In this document: in pieces, positions 55,102 through 64,000 of the stretch
Layout of the letters: each line of letters starts with the position of its first letter
How positions within the stretch are numbered: the first letter of the stretch is position 1
Position numbers and translations under genes: made by a program
The notes under the pieces: generated by a model
Told to the model about the DNA's origin: nothing
The model's database searches: none
Seen by the model: only the letters and a program-made list of their open reading frames with translations
Assembly: GCA_001687465.1 (NCBI GenBank)
Contig: LVLI01000043.1
Coordinates: forward strand, 1 to 64,000
Reading direction: 5' to 3'
DNA: 64,000 bases
Source of the DNA: Halocafeteria seosinensis
Lineage: Eukaryota > Sar > Bigyra > Bicosoecida

Positions 55102-56190
55102 TCTGCATGACGCATTAGGTCAATGTAAACGACCATCAGACTCCTCAGAACGAGCCGATTGAGCCTAACACGACGTAGAATCGTCAATAAAAGGTGCCAT
55201 CCACTTACGTCAGTTTGAGTGTTCTGGCGGCGAAAGACTCAGACCGTATTCTATTTCCTCTGGATCAATCTCTTCCGAGGCACACTAGGGGCCCACGTTG
55301 GCAATGAAGCAAAGGCACTCTATCCGGTGATGATCAACCCTAGGGAGCTGCGATACACGAGGTAGAACAGACCGTGTTCTGAGTCCCGCAGGTGGAGGAT
55401 CGCGGGGTTGCGACTTAGCTTCACAGAAGCGATGTCTTCATTCATACAGGTAGGTACTACCGCATCCATCTGCTACCCATGGTGAAATAGAGTAGGTTAA
55501 GAGTGTATCTGAGAGTTCCAATGGAATTGTGGACTCTCGTGGCAGAGTAGGCGCGCTCTCAAGACCCAGGGACAGCTTCGTGGGGAACAGAAGGTTCTAC
55601 AAGCAGGAAGTTCCGCGAACATGACCAAAATGAACGACTACTGTTGTCCAGAATGACTTACGGTAGTGTATATTTGTTCGCAAATTTAGTGTTTCTGCTC
55701 GATTCCTCAAGCAATGACATTGAGAGGTTGCGGGTTGACGGCAACACTGCGCGGCGTGAGTAACGCAACGAACCAACCACCGTCGTGCATACAGTACTCC
55801 CTACCTCATAAAGCATGTTGATGGCCGAGAAATGAAAATTTTGAATACGCCACCAGGATTTCCGTATCCGGCAGCTGAAGAAGAATTCCCCGGCTCTGCT
55901 TGCCTCTCTTGGACATGGAGTGGACTGGGCCTCTCGCGTACAACATACCCTGGTATTCCCTCATGCCTTGTAGGTAGACACTATTGCATCATGGGACTTT
56001 CAAGTGACCCCTCTGGCTGCAAAACCTATCCGATTAATCCATATCTTGTGACAATGGACAGCTTGCATCCCTAGCAACACTGTTCTCTTGTAGGTTCGGC
56101 TGGTACACCAGTATGGCAATCTTGTGACAAGCAACGCATTGTGGGGACGGCTAGGCAGCATGGCATATCCAATGAAGTTAAGGAACAACG
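55102..56190. other. Intergenic, about 1.1 kb, no gene supported
   Basis: Short frames occur on both strands, the longest 80 codons at 55832-56074, none with motifs. It should contain the promoter of the decarboxylase gene (minus) and the 3' end of the next minus-strand gene. A non-coding RNA cannot be excluded. Confidence 0.4.
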
Positions 56191-57597
56191 TCAAGACAAG
56201 ATGCCGCTATCCATGCTGTTTAGAAGGTATCGCCTAGACGGCACCCGCAGTCCGAAGCAGTAGCCGTAGCTTAGGGGATTGTGGAGGAAATCGAACTCTT
56301 TGTGAGTAGTGGCACTTACTTCTGTGGACGGGATCGGTGTGGCAGCGGTCTGGTTTTGCCAGTATAGTTGCATAGCAGCTTGAGGAGTGGAAAGCAGCAA
56401 ATTTTCCTTCCTCTTGTGTCCATCAAGTTGTCGGGCGAGTTGTTGGCATTTCGAGTACTCTGGAAAGCGCTCGAGCATCGTTAGAGACGTGCTGAACAAG
56501 ATTGTCTGGCCGATGCGCCTAACATGTTCGTAATTTGTTGTGATGATAGATGCCAACCCGCTTTTCTGCAGAAGATCTTGCTGTTGGATCAATCGCTTTC
56601 CTGTGTTTGTGGAGTCTAATTGAATGAAATAGACAACCAATACTTTGCTCGCACCGTCAGCAGATGCCGTCGTGGCTGTTTCCTTCGTCGATCCTGCGAT
56701 GTATTTTATGTATCTGTCAAAAGCTAAAGGACTCATTAGAGTCTGTTTATGGTACCAAATCCTAAAGTTTTTCAGAAAGTGCCCTTTAGTTACTTTCTCC
56801 AAGTTTTGGGGAATTCTTGACCCTGCCAAGGCAAATAGCTGGACTACTGCAATGCTAGGTTCCTTCGCAACAAGAAAGTTGTAGAAGGCATAGTCGGCAT
56901 ACATTCTTGGCATTCCCCGCTCCAAGAAAAAATCTGAATCCCATAGTTTCCTTTGGTGATGTTGAAATCTCCAAGGAGAGCACTTGCCTTCCGAGCAGCC
57001 GATACGCCATGGTATTGCCGGTAGTGAAAGAGCTTCTGAGCAAGCTATCCGATGGGCTGCGTCGGCCAGCCATACTTGATGGCAGTCAGCTGATAAATCT
57101 TGATTAGGGAAATCTTTCAGCGTCATGGGAGCAAATTCCTCGAGAAAAGACTTGTTGCGAATCGAAGAGCATGTATTCTCGAATGCCTGGATAAAGTGTT
57201 CAGGCTTAAACTTCCACTCCTCTCTGAAATTGTTGAATGCGCGCTCGTGTTCTATGTATGCTTGCCGCACAAACGGAGGAACATTAGTACCGTATTCACC
57301 TGAGCTGCCATTCTTTGTACTGGACGACACGAAATGCTGAGCATACAGCAGCTTTACTAGCACGTCAAAGCGATGTGGGTGCAGTAATGCTCGGGGTGGA
57401 AGCCGACTCTCTTGAACATTAATGCATGTCGTAGAGCTTATCTCCCGTGGATTCCTTCTCTCGCCAAAGCTATTTGCCCCAGATTGACCTGTATAATACA
57501 GCTTCCGTCCTTCGGACTCCCTGGGGGCTTTATGGAAGACCATAAAAGCCATCGAGAACAGCATGAAACGCACGAGAGCTGCAGGCGTGAGTCTCAT
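56191..57597 (-). CDS. Membrane-anchored or secreted protein of unknown function
   Basis: Intronless ORF, 468 aa. The N-terminus (RLTPAALVRFMLFSMAFMVF) is a signal peptide or type II anchor, so the rest is likely lumenal or extracellular. The body contains HPHRFDVLVKLLYAQHF, WKFKPEHFIQAFENT, and VWLADAAHRIACSEAL followed by a short strand IPWRIG. The D-A-A-H-R motif resembles the DGxHR core of ParB/sulfiredoxin-like folds, but this is a weak likeness. Several Cys and Trp residues in the middle (IGCSEGKCSPWRF) suit disulfides. A glycosyltransferase-like Golgi enzyme is an alternative given the type II topology and the sugar-nucleotide transporter next door, but no DxD motif was found. The gene is divergent from that transporter. 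Confidence 0.6.
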   Translation of the reverse strand: MRLTPAALVRFMLFSMAFMVFHKAPRESEGRKLYYTGQSGANSFGERRNPREISSTTCINVQESRLPPRALLHPHRFDVLVKLLYAQHFVSSSTKNGSSGEYGTNVPPFVRQAYIEHERAFNNFREEWKFKPEHFIQAFENTCSSIRNKSFLEEFAPMTLKDFPNQDLSADCHQVWLADAAHRIACSEALSLPAIPWRIGCSEGKCSPWRFQHHQRKLWDSDFFLERGMPRMYADYAFYNFLVAKEPSIAVVQLFALAGSRIPQNLEKVTKGHFLKNFRIWYHKQTLMSPLAFDRYIKYIAGSTKETATTASADGASKVLVVYFIQLDSTNTGKRLIQQQDLLQKSGLASIITTNYEHVRRIGQTILFSTSLTMLERFPEYSKCQQLARQLDGHKRKENLLLSTPQAAMQLYWQNQTAATPIPSTEVSATTHKEFDFLHNPLSYGYCFGLRVPSRRYLLNSMDSGILS

Positions 57598-57884
57598 CGT
57601 ATTCTAGTCATACTATGCAACCAATACACACACACACCGACAGAAACACTCATTAATGTTTTACGTCACCAAAAGGTGGAATGCTCTGGTGTTCATCTAT
57701 CTATTACAACTGTGTCCATGGAAATGCGAGCAACGGGCTACAAACCCTACAGAACCTGATACACTGTGTCATTATTTTGATTGCCACGAATTGTTGGTAC
57801 GGCTTAATGTGCATGATCAATGGTTAATTCTGTATATATTTGTTGGGAGGATGTATGCGTCTTTTTTCATTAGACACCAAATGA

Positions 57885-59149
57885 ATGGAATGCACAATGG
57901 CTTCTGCAACTATGCATGAGCATAGAACGGAAGAATTCATGGGACAAGATGCAGCACAAACACATGCCATGAATAGGAAGAGGACTAGCAAATCGCATTC
58001 GGAATTATATGGGAATCAGAATGAAGCTACAAATGGGAATAGCTCACCTCATACAAGAACGAAAGAGTCTCAATCAAGCTGGAACTCTCCGTTGCTATTC
58101 TTGCTTTTACTCGCGGTGCAGAATTGCAGTCAATTCCTTATGATGCGAGCTGCTCGGGAAGATAATTCGACGGAAGATCCTTCGACAAGGGTCTCTGTGC
58201 TCTTACAAGAAGTACTGAAAACTGTAGTATCTTTCGTAATGCTGGGATGGTATTCAAAGTCGATGCAGAAAGCAGCCTGTATATTCTGTGGGCAAACACT
58301 CAAGTCTCCTGTTATGGTTCTGTCGTTGGCTTTACCGGCATTGTTGTACACTCTTCAGAATGTCCTACTGTACTGGGCGGTCACTTACATAGAGGCCGCG
58401 GTGGCACAGGTGCTCTACCAAGCGAAAATCCTCAGCGCTGCTGTCTTTTCGATGTTTATGCTGAATCGCTCATTTAGTAATACTCAATTGGTGGCCCTCA
58501 CGTGCTTATTCGTGGGAACAGCCATCGTCCAGCATTCGCTCTTTGATAGCACACACACATATGTGACAGATAGAGGCACTTCCGTCGTCACGCACGATTC
58601 CTTTGAGACAGAAAAGATTAAGGGGACTCTTGCCATCGCAATAGCAGTTATGACAAGTGGATTCTGCGGATGCTATGTTGAGCGAGTGCTGAAAAGCCGT
58701 CCAATCAAGAACTTAGATTTGAGGGAGGACAGTGAAAAGGCTTTGCTATGGCTCCGCAATCTCCAATTAAGCTTCATCAGTCAGATTCTGTGTGCAGCAT
58801 CAGTGTTACTAGTTTCCCCTGTTAGTGCCGACAAAGAAGCACGTCTGTTCTCTAATTATAGTCCGATGAGTGTAGCAGTCATCTTGAATGTTTCATTGGG
58901 CGGATTACTGACTTCGATGGTAAGATGGCATGATTAATTATCTTCCTGTCAGCTCTTGGTTTACTAGTTGAGATCGCGCAGGTTATGAAATACGCAAATA
59001 ATGTCTCTAAAGGCTTTTCAACTTCCTTATCACTGGTTGCTTCTGCAACAATATCAATCATATTTTTGGGGAAATCCTTCAGTCTCGAGTTCTTTCTCGG
59101 ATCAAGTTTAGTGTTGCTGTCTACCTTACTCTACACACTGTCCAAGTGA
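57885..59149 (+). CDS. Nucleotide-sugar transporter (SLC35A / UDP-galactose type)
   Basis: Exons 57885-58919 and 58982-59149, phase 0, GT-AG; 400 aa. After a hydrophilic N-terminus of about 70 residues, roughly ten hydrophobic helices follow. Family marks include LLQEVLKTVVSF, LPALLYTLQNVLLYWAV, the QVLYQAKILSAAVFSMFML helix pair, GTLAIAIAVMTSGFCGCYVE, a WLRNLQLSF loop and the second-exon start VMKYANNVSKGFSTSLSLVA, typical of UDP-galactose / CMP-sialic acid / UDP-GlcNAc carriers. It should exchange a nucleotide sugar for the nucleoside monophosphate across the Golgi or ER membrane. Two in-frame ATGs follow within 30 bases (57897, 57912) and could be used instead. Confidence 0.92.
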
Positions 59150-59848
59150 TCTAGCATCTAGCGTCATACGGTGGGTATCGTCGACATTTTGGGTTCCTGT
59201 AACTCTCTAGACACGGAAGTGCGAAAGCTTCGTCACGGCCACTGCAATTGAGAGTGACACACCAGCTGTAAACGTCTGATACAAACGTCGCGTGCGGTAC
59301 GCACAAGAAAAGAGAATGCTAGCATAGTTGGCTGAATGGCGAGCGTGACAGAACTCAGTGTGGTTCCTATCTTTCAAGTTTCGTGTTTGTTTGACCTGGT
59401 TAGTTAAGTTCTTACGACAGCGCGAGAGTCTCGTCCTGGGGCAAGACGTGGATGCCACTGGTGTGGGAGGCGAAGCTACTTGACAGCCCCTCAACAACAA
59501 GTTCTTGACCATTAAGGTCTTATGCTATAGATACTCTCTCGTGTTCCGACGCATCATGTGGGAAAGCGGTTTGCATGCAACCTCTCTGTGGCAGAAACTA
59601 ACTGGCGTAGCGGAAGCTAACTGGCGTAACAGCCTGGTTGAATTGAATTCCTCGACGAAAAGATTGACATGTGTGGCATTCGGAGGCTTTCCACAGCCGT
59701 ATACACGATAGAATCATTATTTTTTCCAATAGGATATTTGTCATTCCCATAGACAAGAGATAGATTTATTGATTGCGCGTACAAATGCACTGTTTATAGC
59801 TGAAAAACGAGGTGATTACGTTAAAGGCGGGAAAAACGCGCGCGAAAC
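59150..59848. other. Intergenic, promoter side of the carboxypeptidase gene
   Basis: No gene supported; frames at 59207-59711 on both strands lack motifs. The last 30 bases before the next start contain an E2F-like element. Confidence 0.4.
59826..59835 (+). promoter_or_regulatory. E2F-like site
   Basis: GGCGGGAAAA, 14 bp before the ATG at 59849, matches the E2F/DP consensus TTTCCCGCC read on the other strand. It is followed by a CGCGCGCG run. E2F sites drive S-phase genes in many algae, plants and animals. A match this short can arise by chance. Confidence 0.3.
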
Positions 59849-62470
59849 ATGCCTTCCAAAGAGGATTTGGACGATTCATCGTCTTCTTGTTCCTCATCCG
59901 ACGACGACGAAGTTGATCGAGATTCGCAAAGTAATGGCGCTTCGATGGCCGCGTCGGCCTCATCGCTCGGAAACCAGGGTCTACCGCGGAACAAAGTTTT
60001 TACGTTTCCTGATCGCGAAGCAGTCGGTGGAAAAATCGAGTTTTTCGCAAATTTCGATTCGGCGAATTTAGCGCGTGTTGAGCAAGTAAGTTAGCGTAAT
60101 TTCACTCTGCATTGGGTTTCCCTCATTTTGGAAGTCGTTGCAGAAAGATGAACTGACCTACTGGCTCTGGGTTGCTGCTGATGCGGAAGGAACGTTATAT
60201 TGTACAACTTTCAGAAGCTGGTTTTATTTTGGCCTACGGAACGTCCCCTACGGACGGAGGCTTAAATTTGTCATCCGAAACATTAATAAGCAAGGGAACC
60301 TTTACCGCCATCAACATCGGCCAGTGTACAGAGCGGTCCCGTCAATGCCTGATTGGAAACATGTACGCTTAAGAACTACATACGATTTTGATTCCGTGCA
60401 TGGGATAGTGACGTTCGAGCACACATTTGAAGATACAAAGGCAAAAGCTGTTTATTTTGCGCACTTCTTCCCCTTTAGTTACTCGGATCATAAAATTGCA
60501 CTACAGGCAGTAGAGCGGGCATTCGGAAACAAGGCCATTATGCCCCATGAGGATGAGAGCCTGGGGGTAGAAACTGGTAATCGTTTGGAACGAAGAGAGG
60601 ACGACTTTAGTAGCGCGAAGGATTCGTCAAGTGACATTTACTTTGCGAGAGAATTATTGACCAGAACACCTGAGAAACGGGAAGTGGACCTCATTACCAT
60701 AACCTCGTCAAAGGGCGCTCATGGACAACGAGAAGAAAAGTATCATCGCCCGGGCCTGTTTCCAGACTTTGGCAGAGTTGTAGGTAAAGAATATATGACG
60801 GATCAGTCTCCAGCGCAGGACGTTAACGAACCAGGAGATCCATATTCGGGTTTCTCTTTAAGCCCAGCCTCGTTTGCTAGGAAACTGGAAGTAGCCGCAG
60901 AAATCCAATCTGACGGAAACGAATTTCGCATAACTAGACCACATAGCTTCCCAGACAAACCGGTTGTTTTTATTTCCTCTCGAGTGCACCCGGGTGAGAC
61001 TCCCGCGTCGTTTGTGCTGAATGGAATACTACGGTTTTTGCTGAATGAGACAAATGAGGCGGCGAAAATGCTTCGGCAGGCGTTTGTGTTCAAGGTAAGG
61101 GTTTTTATGTTGTGGACAAGTAGCTGCCAATATTGTCATCTGGTGGCTATCTTGTGTTGCAGATAATCCCCATGCTAAATCCAGATGGTGTGGCGACTGG
61201 ACACTACCGTGCTGACTGCTATGGCGAGAATTTGAACAGACTATATCTTTCACCGGATCCGAACCAAGCACCGTCAATATATGCTGCAAAGTGCATTTTG
61301 GAAGAAACGAGGAAACAAGAGCGTTTGTTCTTATATTTAGATCTGCACGCACACGCTTCAAAAAGAGGTTGCTTCTTTTACGGAAATCATCTCTCCGATC
61401 CTGTTGACCAATTGTTCAACACTTTGTTCCCGAGATTTGTTAGTTTGTACTCGCCGCATGTAGATCTGTTTGGGAATAATTTTAGTGAAAAGAACATGAA
61501 AGCCCGCGACAAACGGGACAAAGCAGGCTCGAGCAAAGAAGGAGCGGGCCGTGTTGGTATCTATAACGTAACGGGGTGTGTTTTGTGCTACACACTGGAG
61601 TGCAACTATAACACAGATGCCCGGCCCAGCAGGCTATCAGGTATGGAGAATACTCAGGCAGCTAAGAGTTACCAATCCGACGCTCTCGAGACCTGGCGGT
61701 ATACTCCTGCCAGTTGGGAAAACGTTGGAATAGCTACGTTGCTAGGATTGCTGGACCTAGTCAGATGCAATCCCGCTTCAAGACTGGAGACATCGGAATG
61801 GAAGACGTATAGAGGGGCTCAAAAGAGTGCTTTACGTCGCCTGTGTGCCCAAAATGAATATAAAGAAGGAGCCCAAAACTTGCTTCAGGATTCAGCCCGA
61901 ATGAAGAACGAAGCATCATCGATTCCCACATTCTCCCCTTTAATGGAAAATACGTTGAATGCAGATGTCTTTGAACATTTGAAAGGCTGCTCTCAGCAAG
62001 TACCGGCTAAAGCAGGATCCTCTAGCAGTGTTTTCTCGGGGAAGAACTCTTCCTCTAGAGGGCGCGCTAGCAAAGTCAGACCTGCCCTCCGGACCTTATC
62101 CCGAGCGAGCTCCTTTTCGAGCACATCCAGTAAGACTTCCATGAGTACCGGTTCCGCCAACGCTTGTAAGGGGCTCGGTGACAAAAAAGCATTGCCATCC
62201 TCGGTATTGCAGTTTCCCCCTACTGACGCGAAAAGTGTCATCGAGAAGCCTGGCCTAACCACGTTGCAAAGGCAGCAACGGGCAGGAGTATTGTTAACGA
62301 CGCGGCAGACCAAATGCGACGTTCCAACACGACCTACCTCTTTTCTGGCAAAGCCGAAATCGACCAGCTCAATGACTGGTTCAAAGAGCAGGTTAGTGTC
62401 TAAGCCGAACGTTAACATTTTTTCGCTTCAGGCTCAAAGTAACCGGGCATCAGCTTCGGCTGCTGAGTGA
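59849..62470 (+). CDS. AGBL5: Cytosolic carboxypeptidase, CCP5 (AGBL5) type
   Basis: Exons 59849-60085, 60144-61094 and 61163-62470, all phase 0, GT-AG; 831 aa. M14 zinc carboxypeptidase of the CCP group, which removes glutamates from tubulin tails; CCP5 takes off branch-point glutamates. After an acidic Ser-rich N-terminus comes the CCP N-domain (KIEFFANFDSANLARVEQ, YWLWVAAD). The catalytic domain has zinc ligands HPGE (about 360-363), the substrate-binding stretch MLNPDGVATGHYRADCYGEN with the NLNR pair, the third zinc His in LDLHAHASKRG (about 457), GCFFYGN, and the catalytic Glu in YTLECNYN (about 541). All key residues are present. A loop of about 120 residues (540-960 nt into exon 2) is inserted before HPGE, as in CCP5. 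The Ser/Lys-rich C-terminal 200 residues are disordered. It implies glutamylated microtubules, often but not always flagellar. Confidence 0.92.
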
Positions 62471-62565
62471 CTTCAGCATACGATAACAAATGATTTCACA
62501 TTGTAATTAATTTTTTAGATACATTAAGGATTTGGTAATCTATAGGCGCCTGTACAATTACTAGC

Positions 62566-64000
62566 CTAGCGACTGTCTGAAGTCCCTGTTGAGCCTCCCT
62601 CCCGTGAGTTGAGGGATCTTGAGCTAACCTTTTTCTGAAGTGTTGAGCTCTCGTGCTGAGCCTGTCGAAGCCGACTTTCCAGAGTTTGCACGGCGTCGTA
62701 AACATCGCTGATATCTCCTTTAAGTTGTCGAGTATCTGTATCGTCGTCAGGGGAAAGCTGTCCTCTGAAACTGCTAGGAGAATCCGCTTCAGGAGTAGAG
62801 GTTTGCGAGCGCCCTTCTGAAACATTATGAAGTTCATTTATCTGACGTTCATAAGCGAGACAAGACTCTTTCCACTTGCTCATCTCCTTCTTCAGCGTTG
62901 TGATTTTCTGAGTAATCGCATCAATCGTTGTCTGTTCTTCCGGATATTGCTCGCCGTTTTCCTTAGACTCAGGTACGACGCTACATAGATCAGAATGTAT
63001 ATCGGTCAAACTTCCCTCCATCGATTCTATTCTCTGACGCAGGTTTGAAGCCTCTTGTTCCAATTTCCTGCGGCGTTGCTTTTCTTCTTCGACAAGTTCA
63101 TCCAGCTTGTCTGCTCTTTCCGTCTCTTCACCTCGTCGTCGCGCTTCCTCTGACAATTTTTCGTCACGAGTTTCCAACTCCTTTTTCAGATCTTCGGTTT
63201 CTTGCTCCAGTAAGTCGTTTTTCCGTTTCAAAGAATCTATTTCTTTTTCTAATTCCGTTACTTTAGCCTCCGCTTGCGCTGTCAACCCTTTCTGTTGCTG
63301 CAACTCGTACCGGCACTGACGGACATTATTCTCGAGCTCATCGTTCTGGCGTTGCAGCCGCTTTACTTCCTTTGTGTCAGAATAGTTGAAATTTGATTCC
63401 CTCTCTGACCGTAGTGATTCCAACTCTACAGTTAATCGGGACAGACGAGATTCGAGCTGATCTCGCTCGTCTGAAGTCTCCTCTGCTTGGTCCAACACCG
63501 CTCGCAGGTCATCAGTAGCTTGCTGTGCATCGTCATAGTATTGATCTCTTTCTTCCTTAGTACTCTGCAATTCGGCTTCTAGATGTGAAGAGCCTTGTTC
63601 TAGACTGCGTACACGCCGTTCGTATGCTGATTCTGTCTCTGCTAGCTTTCCTTTTAATTCCTGTATTCTCCTGTCATAATCTCTTCTCTCATCCTCAAAC
63701 TTCTCAGCCTCTTGTTGAGCGAGCTCAAGACGCTCTTGGTATCCATCGCACCGCTTTTTCAGCACTGTTTCTCGTTGAGCGAGTACTCGAGTATGTTCAT
63801 TTGCTCCTTCCAAACTTGTTATTGCCTTTTCCAATGCCGTAGTTAGCTGTTTGCGTTTAGACGATAACTTATTGACCTCGCTCTCAAAACTTGACAACTG
63901 CGATTCCAAATCTTGGATTCGAAATCGCTGCTGTTGGTTAATTTTTTTCTGCTCGCAAACCTCGAGATGAAGGGCTTCCACTGACTTTGTGCTTTCTTGC
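62566..64000 (-). CDS. Myosin-tail-like coiled-coil protein, 5' end outside window
   Basis: Partial: the frame is open to the right edge of the window, so the N-terminus is missing; about 478 residues remain. Residues up to about 345 are an almost unbroken heptad coiled coil rich in Glu, Lys, Arg, Gln and Leu (SFESEVNKLSSKRKQLTTAL, LKRKNDLLEQETEDLKKELE), like myosin II tails or other long structural coiled coils. A short break (SVVPESKENGEQYPEEQ) is followed by another helix, a Ser/Thr-rich linker (SQTSTPEADSPSSF), a last coiled segment (DVYDAVQTLESRLRQAQHES) and a Ser/Gly-rich tail. Without the missing part, it cannot be told whether a motor domain exists. Its 3' end converges with the carboxypeptidase gene, 96 bp apart. 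Confidence 0.7.
   Translation of the reverse strand, partial: QESTKSVEALHLEVCEQKKINQQQRFRIQDLESQLSSFESEVNKLSSKRKQLTTALEKAITSLEGANEHTRVLAQRETVLKKRCDGYQERLELAQQEAEKFEDERRDYDRRIQELKGKLAETESAYERRVRSLEQGSSHLEAELQSTKEERDQYYDDAQQATDDLRAVLDQAEETSDERDQLESRLSRLTVELESLRSERESNFNYSDTKEVKRLQRQNDELENNVRQCRYELQQQKGLTAQAEAKVTELEKEIDSLKRKNDLLEQETEDLKKELETRDEKLSEEARRRGEETERADKLDELVEEEKQRRRKLEQEASNLRQRIESMEGSLTDIHSDLCSVVPESKENGEQYPEEQTTIDAITQKITTLKKEMSKWKESCLAYERQINELHNVSEGRSQTSTPEADSPSSFRGQLSPDDDTDTRQLKGDISDVYDAVQTLESRLRQAQHESSTLQKKVSSRSLNSREGGSTGTSDSR

Noticed and set aside
55832-56074. 80-codon plus-strand ORF
   Set aside because: No motif, no splice partners, lies between two minus-strand genes; could be chance.
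62566-64000. Calling the coiled coil a myosin heavy chain
   Set aside because: Only the tail is inside the window; heptads of this kind occur in many unrelated structural proteins, and no motor domain is visible.

Overview
The window is nuclear DNA of a compact unicellular eukaryote. Genes lie on both strands, often less than 100 to 500 bp apart. Most introns are 50-110 bp with GT-AG ends (donors usually GTAAGT, GTACGT or GTATGT; acceptors YAG). Several products carry mitochondrial presequences, secretory signals or multiple membrane helices. A tubulin-deglutamylase-type carboxypeptidase, an N-degron E3 ligase, cysteine-rich ABCG transporters and a mitochondrial cobalamin adenosyltransferase suggest a protist, perhaps algal. 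I cannot fix the lineage from sequence alone. I rebuilt gene models by joining exons whose splice phases match; coordinates give the full CDS span and the evidence gives the exons.

Layout. 0.7-10 kb: a degenerate inorganic-pyrophosphatase-like mitochondrial protein, a bacterial-type DUF4349 membrane protein, an unrecognised gene, cobalamin adenosyltransferase, a small RAB5IF/EMC6-family membrane protein (four short exons, pieced together by hand) and an acid-lipase-type alpha/beta hydrolase. 10-13 kb: one minus-strand gene joining PDZ, ELM2, SANT and PHD domains, the most unusual architecture here. 13-16 kb: an unresolved minus-strand region with a large inverted repeat and a second perfect hairpin. 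16-20.6 kb: an ankyrin-repeat gene of 18 exons in which all 17 introns are phase 0. 21-27 kb: tandem intronless ABCG transporters. 27.7-35.6 kb: a UBR1/PRT6-type E3 ligase with a 7.1-kb last exon. 35.6-38.7 kb: an AT-rich, gene-poor island with ambiguous bases and broken ORFs. 38.7-50 kb: a large disordered protein, a DHRS12-like dehydrogenase, three minus-strand genes (one a small PH-domain protein) and a small gene with a 24-nt microexon. 50.9-64 kb: a P-loop ATPase, a PLP-dependent decarboxylase, an unrecognised membrane-anchored or secreted protein, a nucleotide-sugar transporter, a CCP5-type carboxypeptidase and the C-terminal part of a myosin-tail-like coiled-coil protein.

The genes do not form one pathway. 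Themes are mitochondrial metabolism, chromatin regulation, protein degradation, membrane and ER/Golgi functions, and cytoskeleton. No CRISPR, rRNA or convincing tRNA was seen. The best candidates for something undescribed are the PDZ-ELM2-SANT-PHD protein, the pyrophosphatase pseudoenzyme with its long C-terminal extension, and the fold-back structure upstream of the ankyrin gene.
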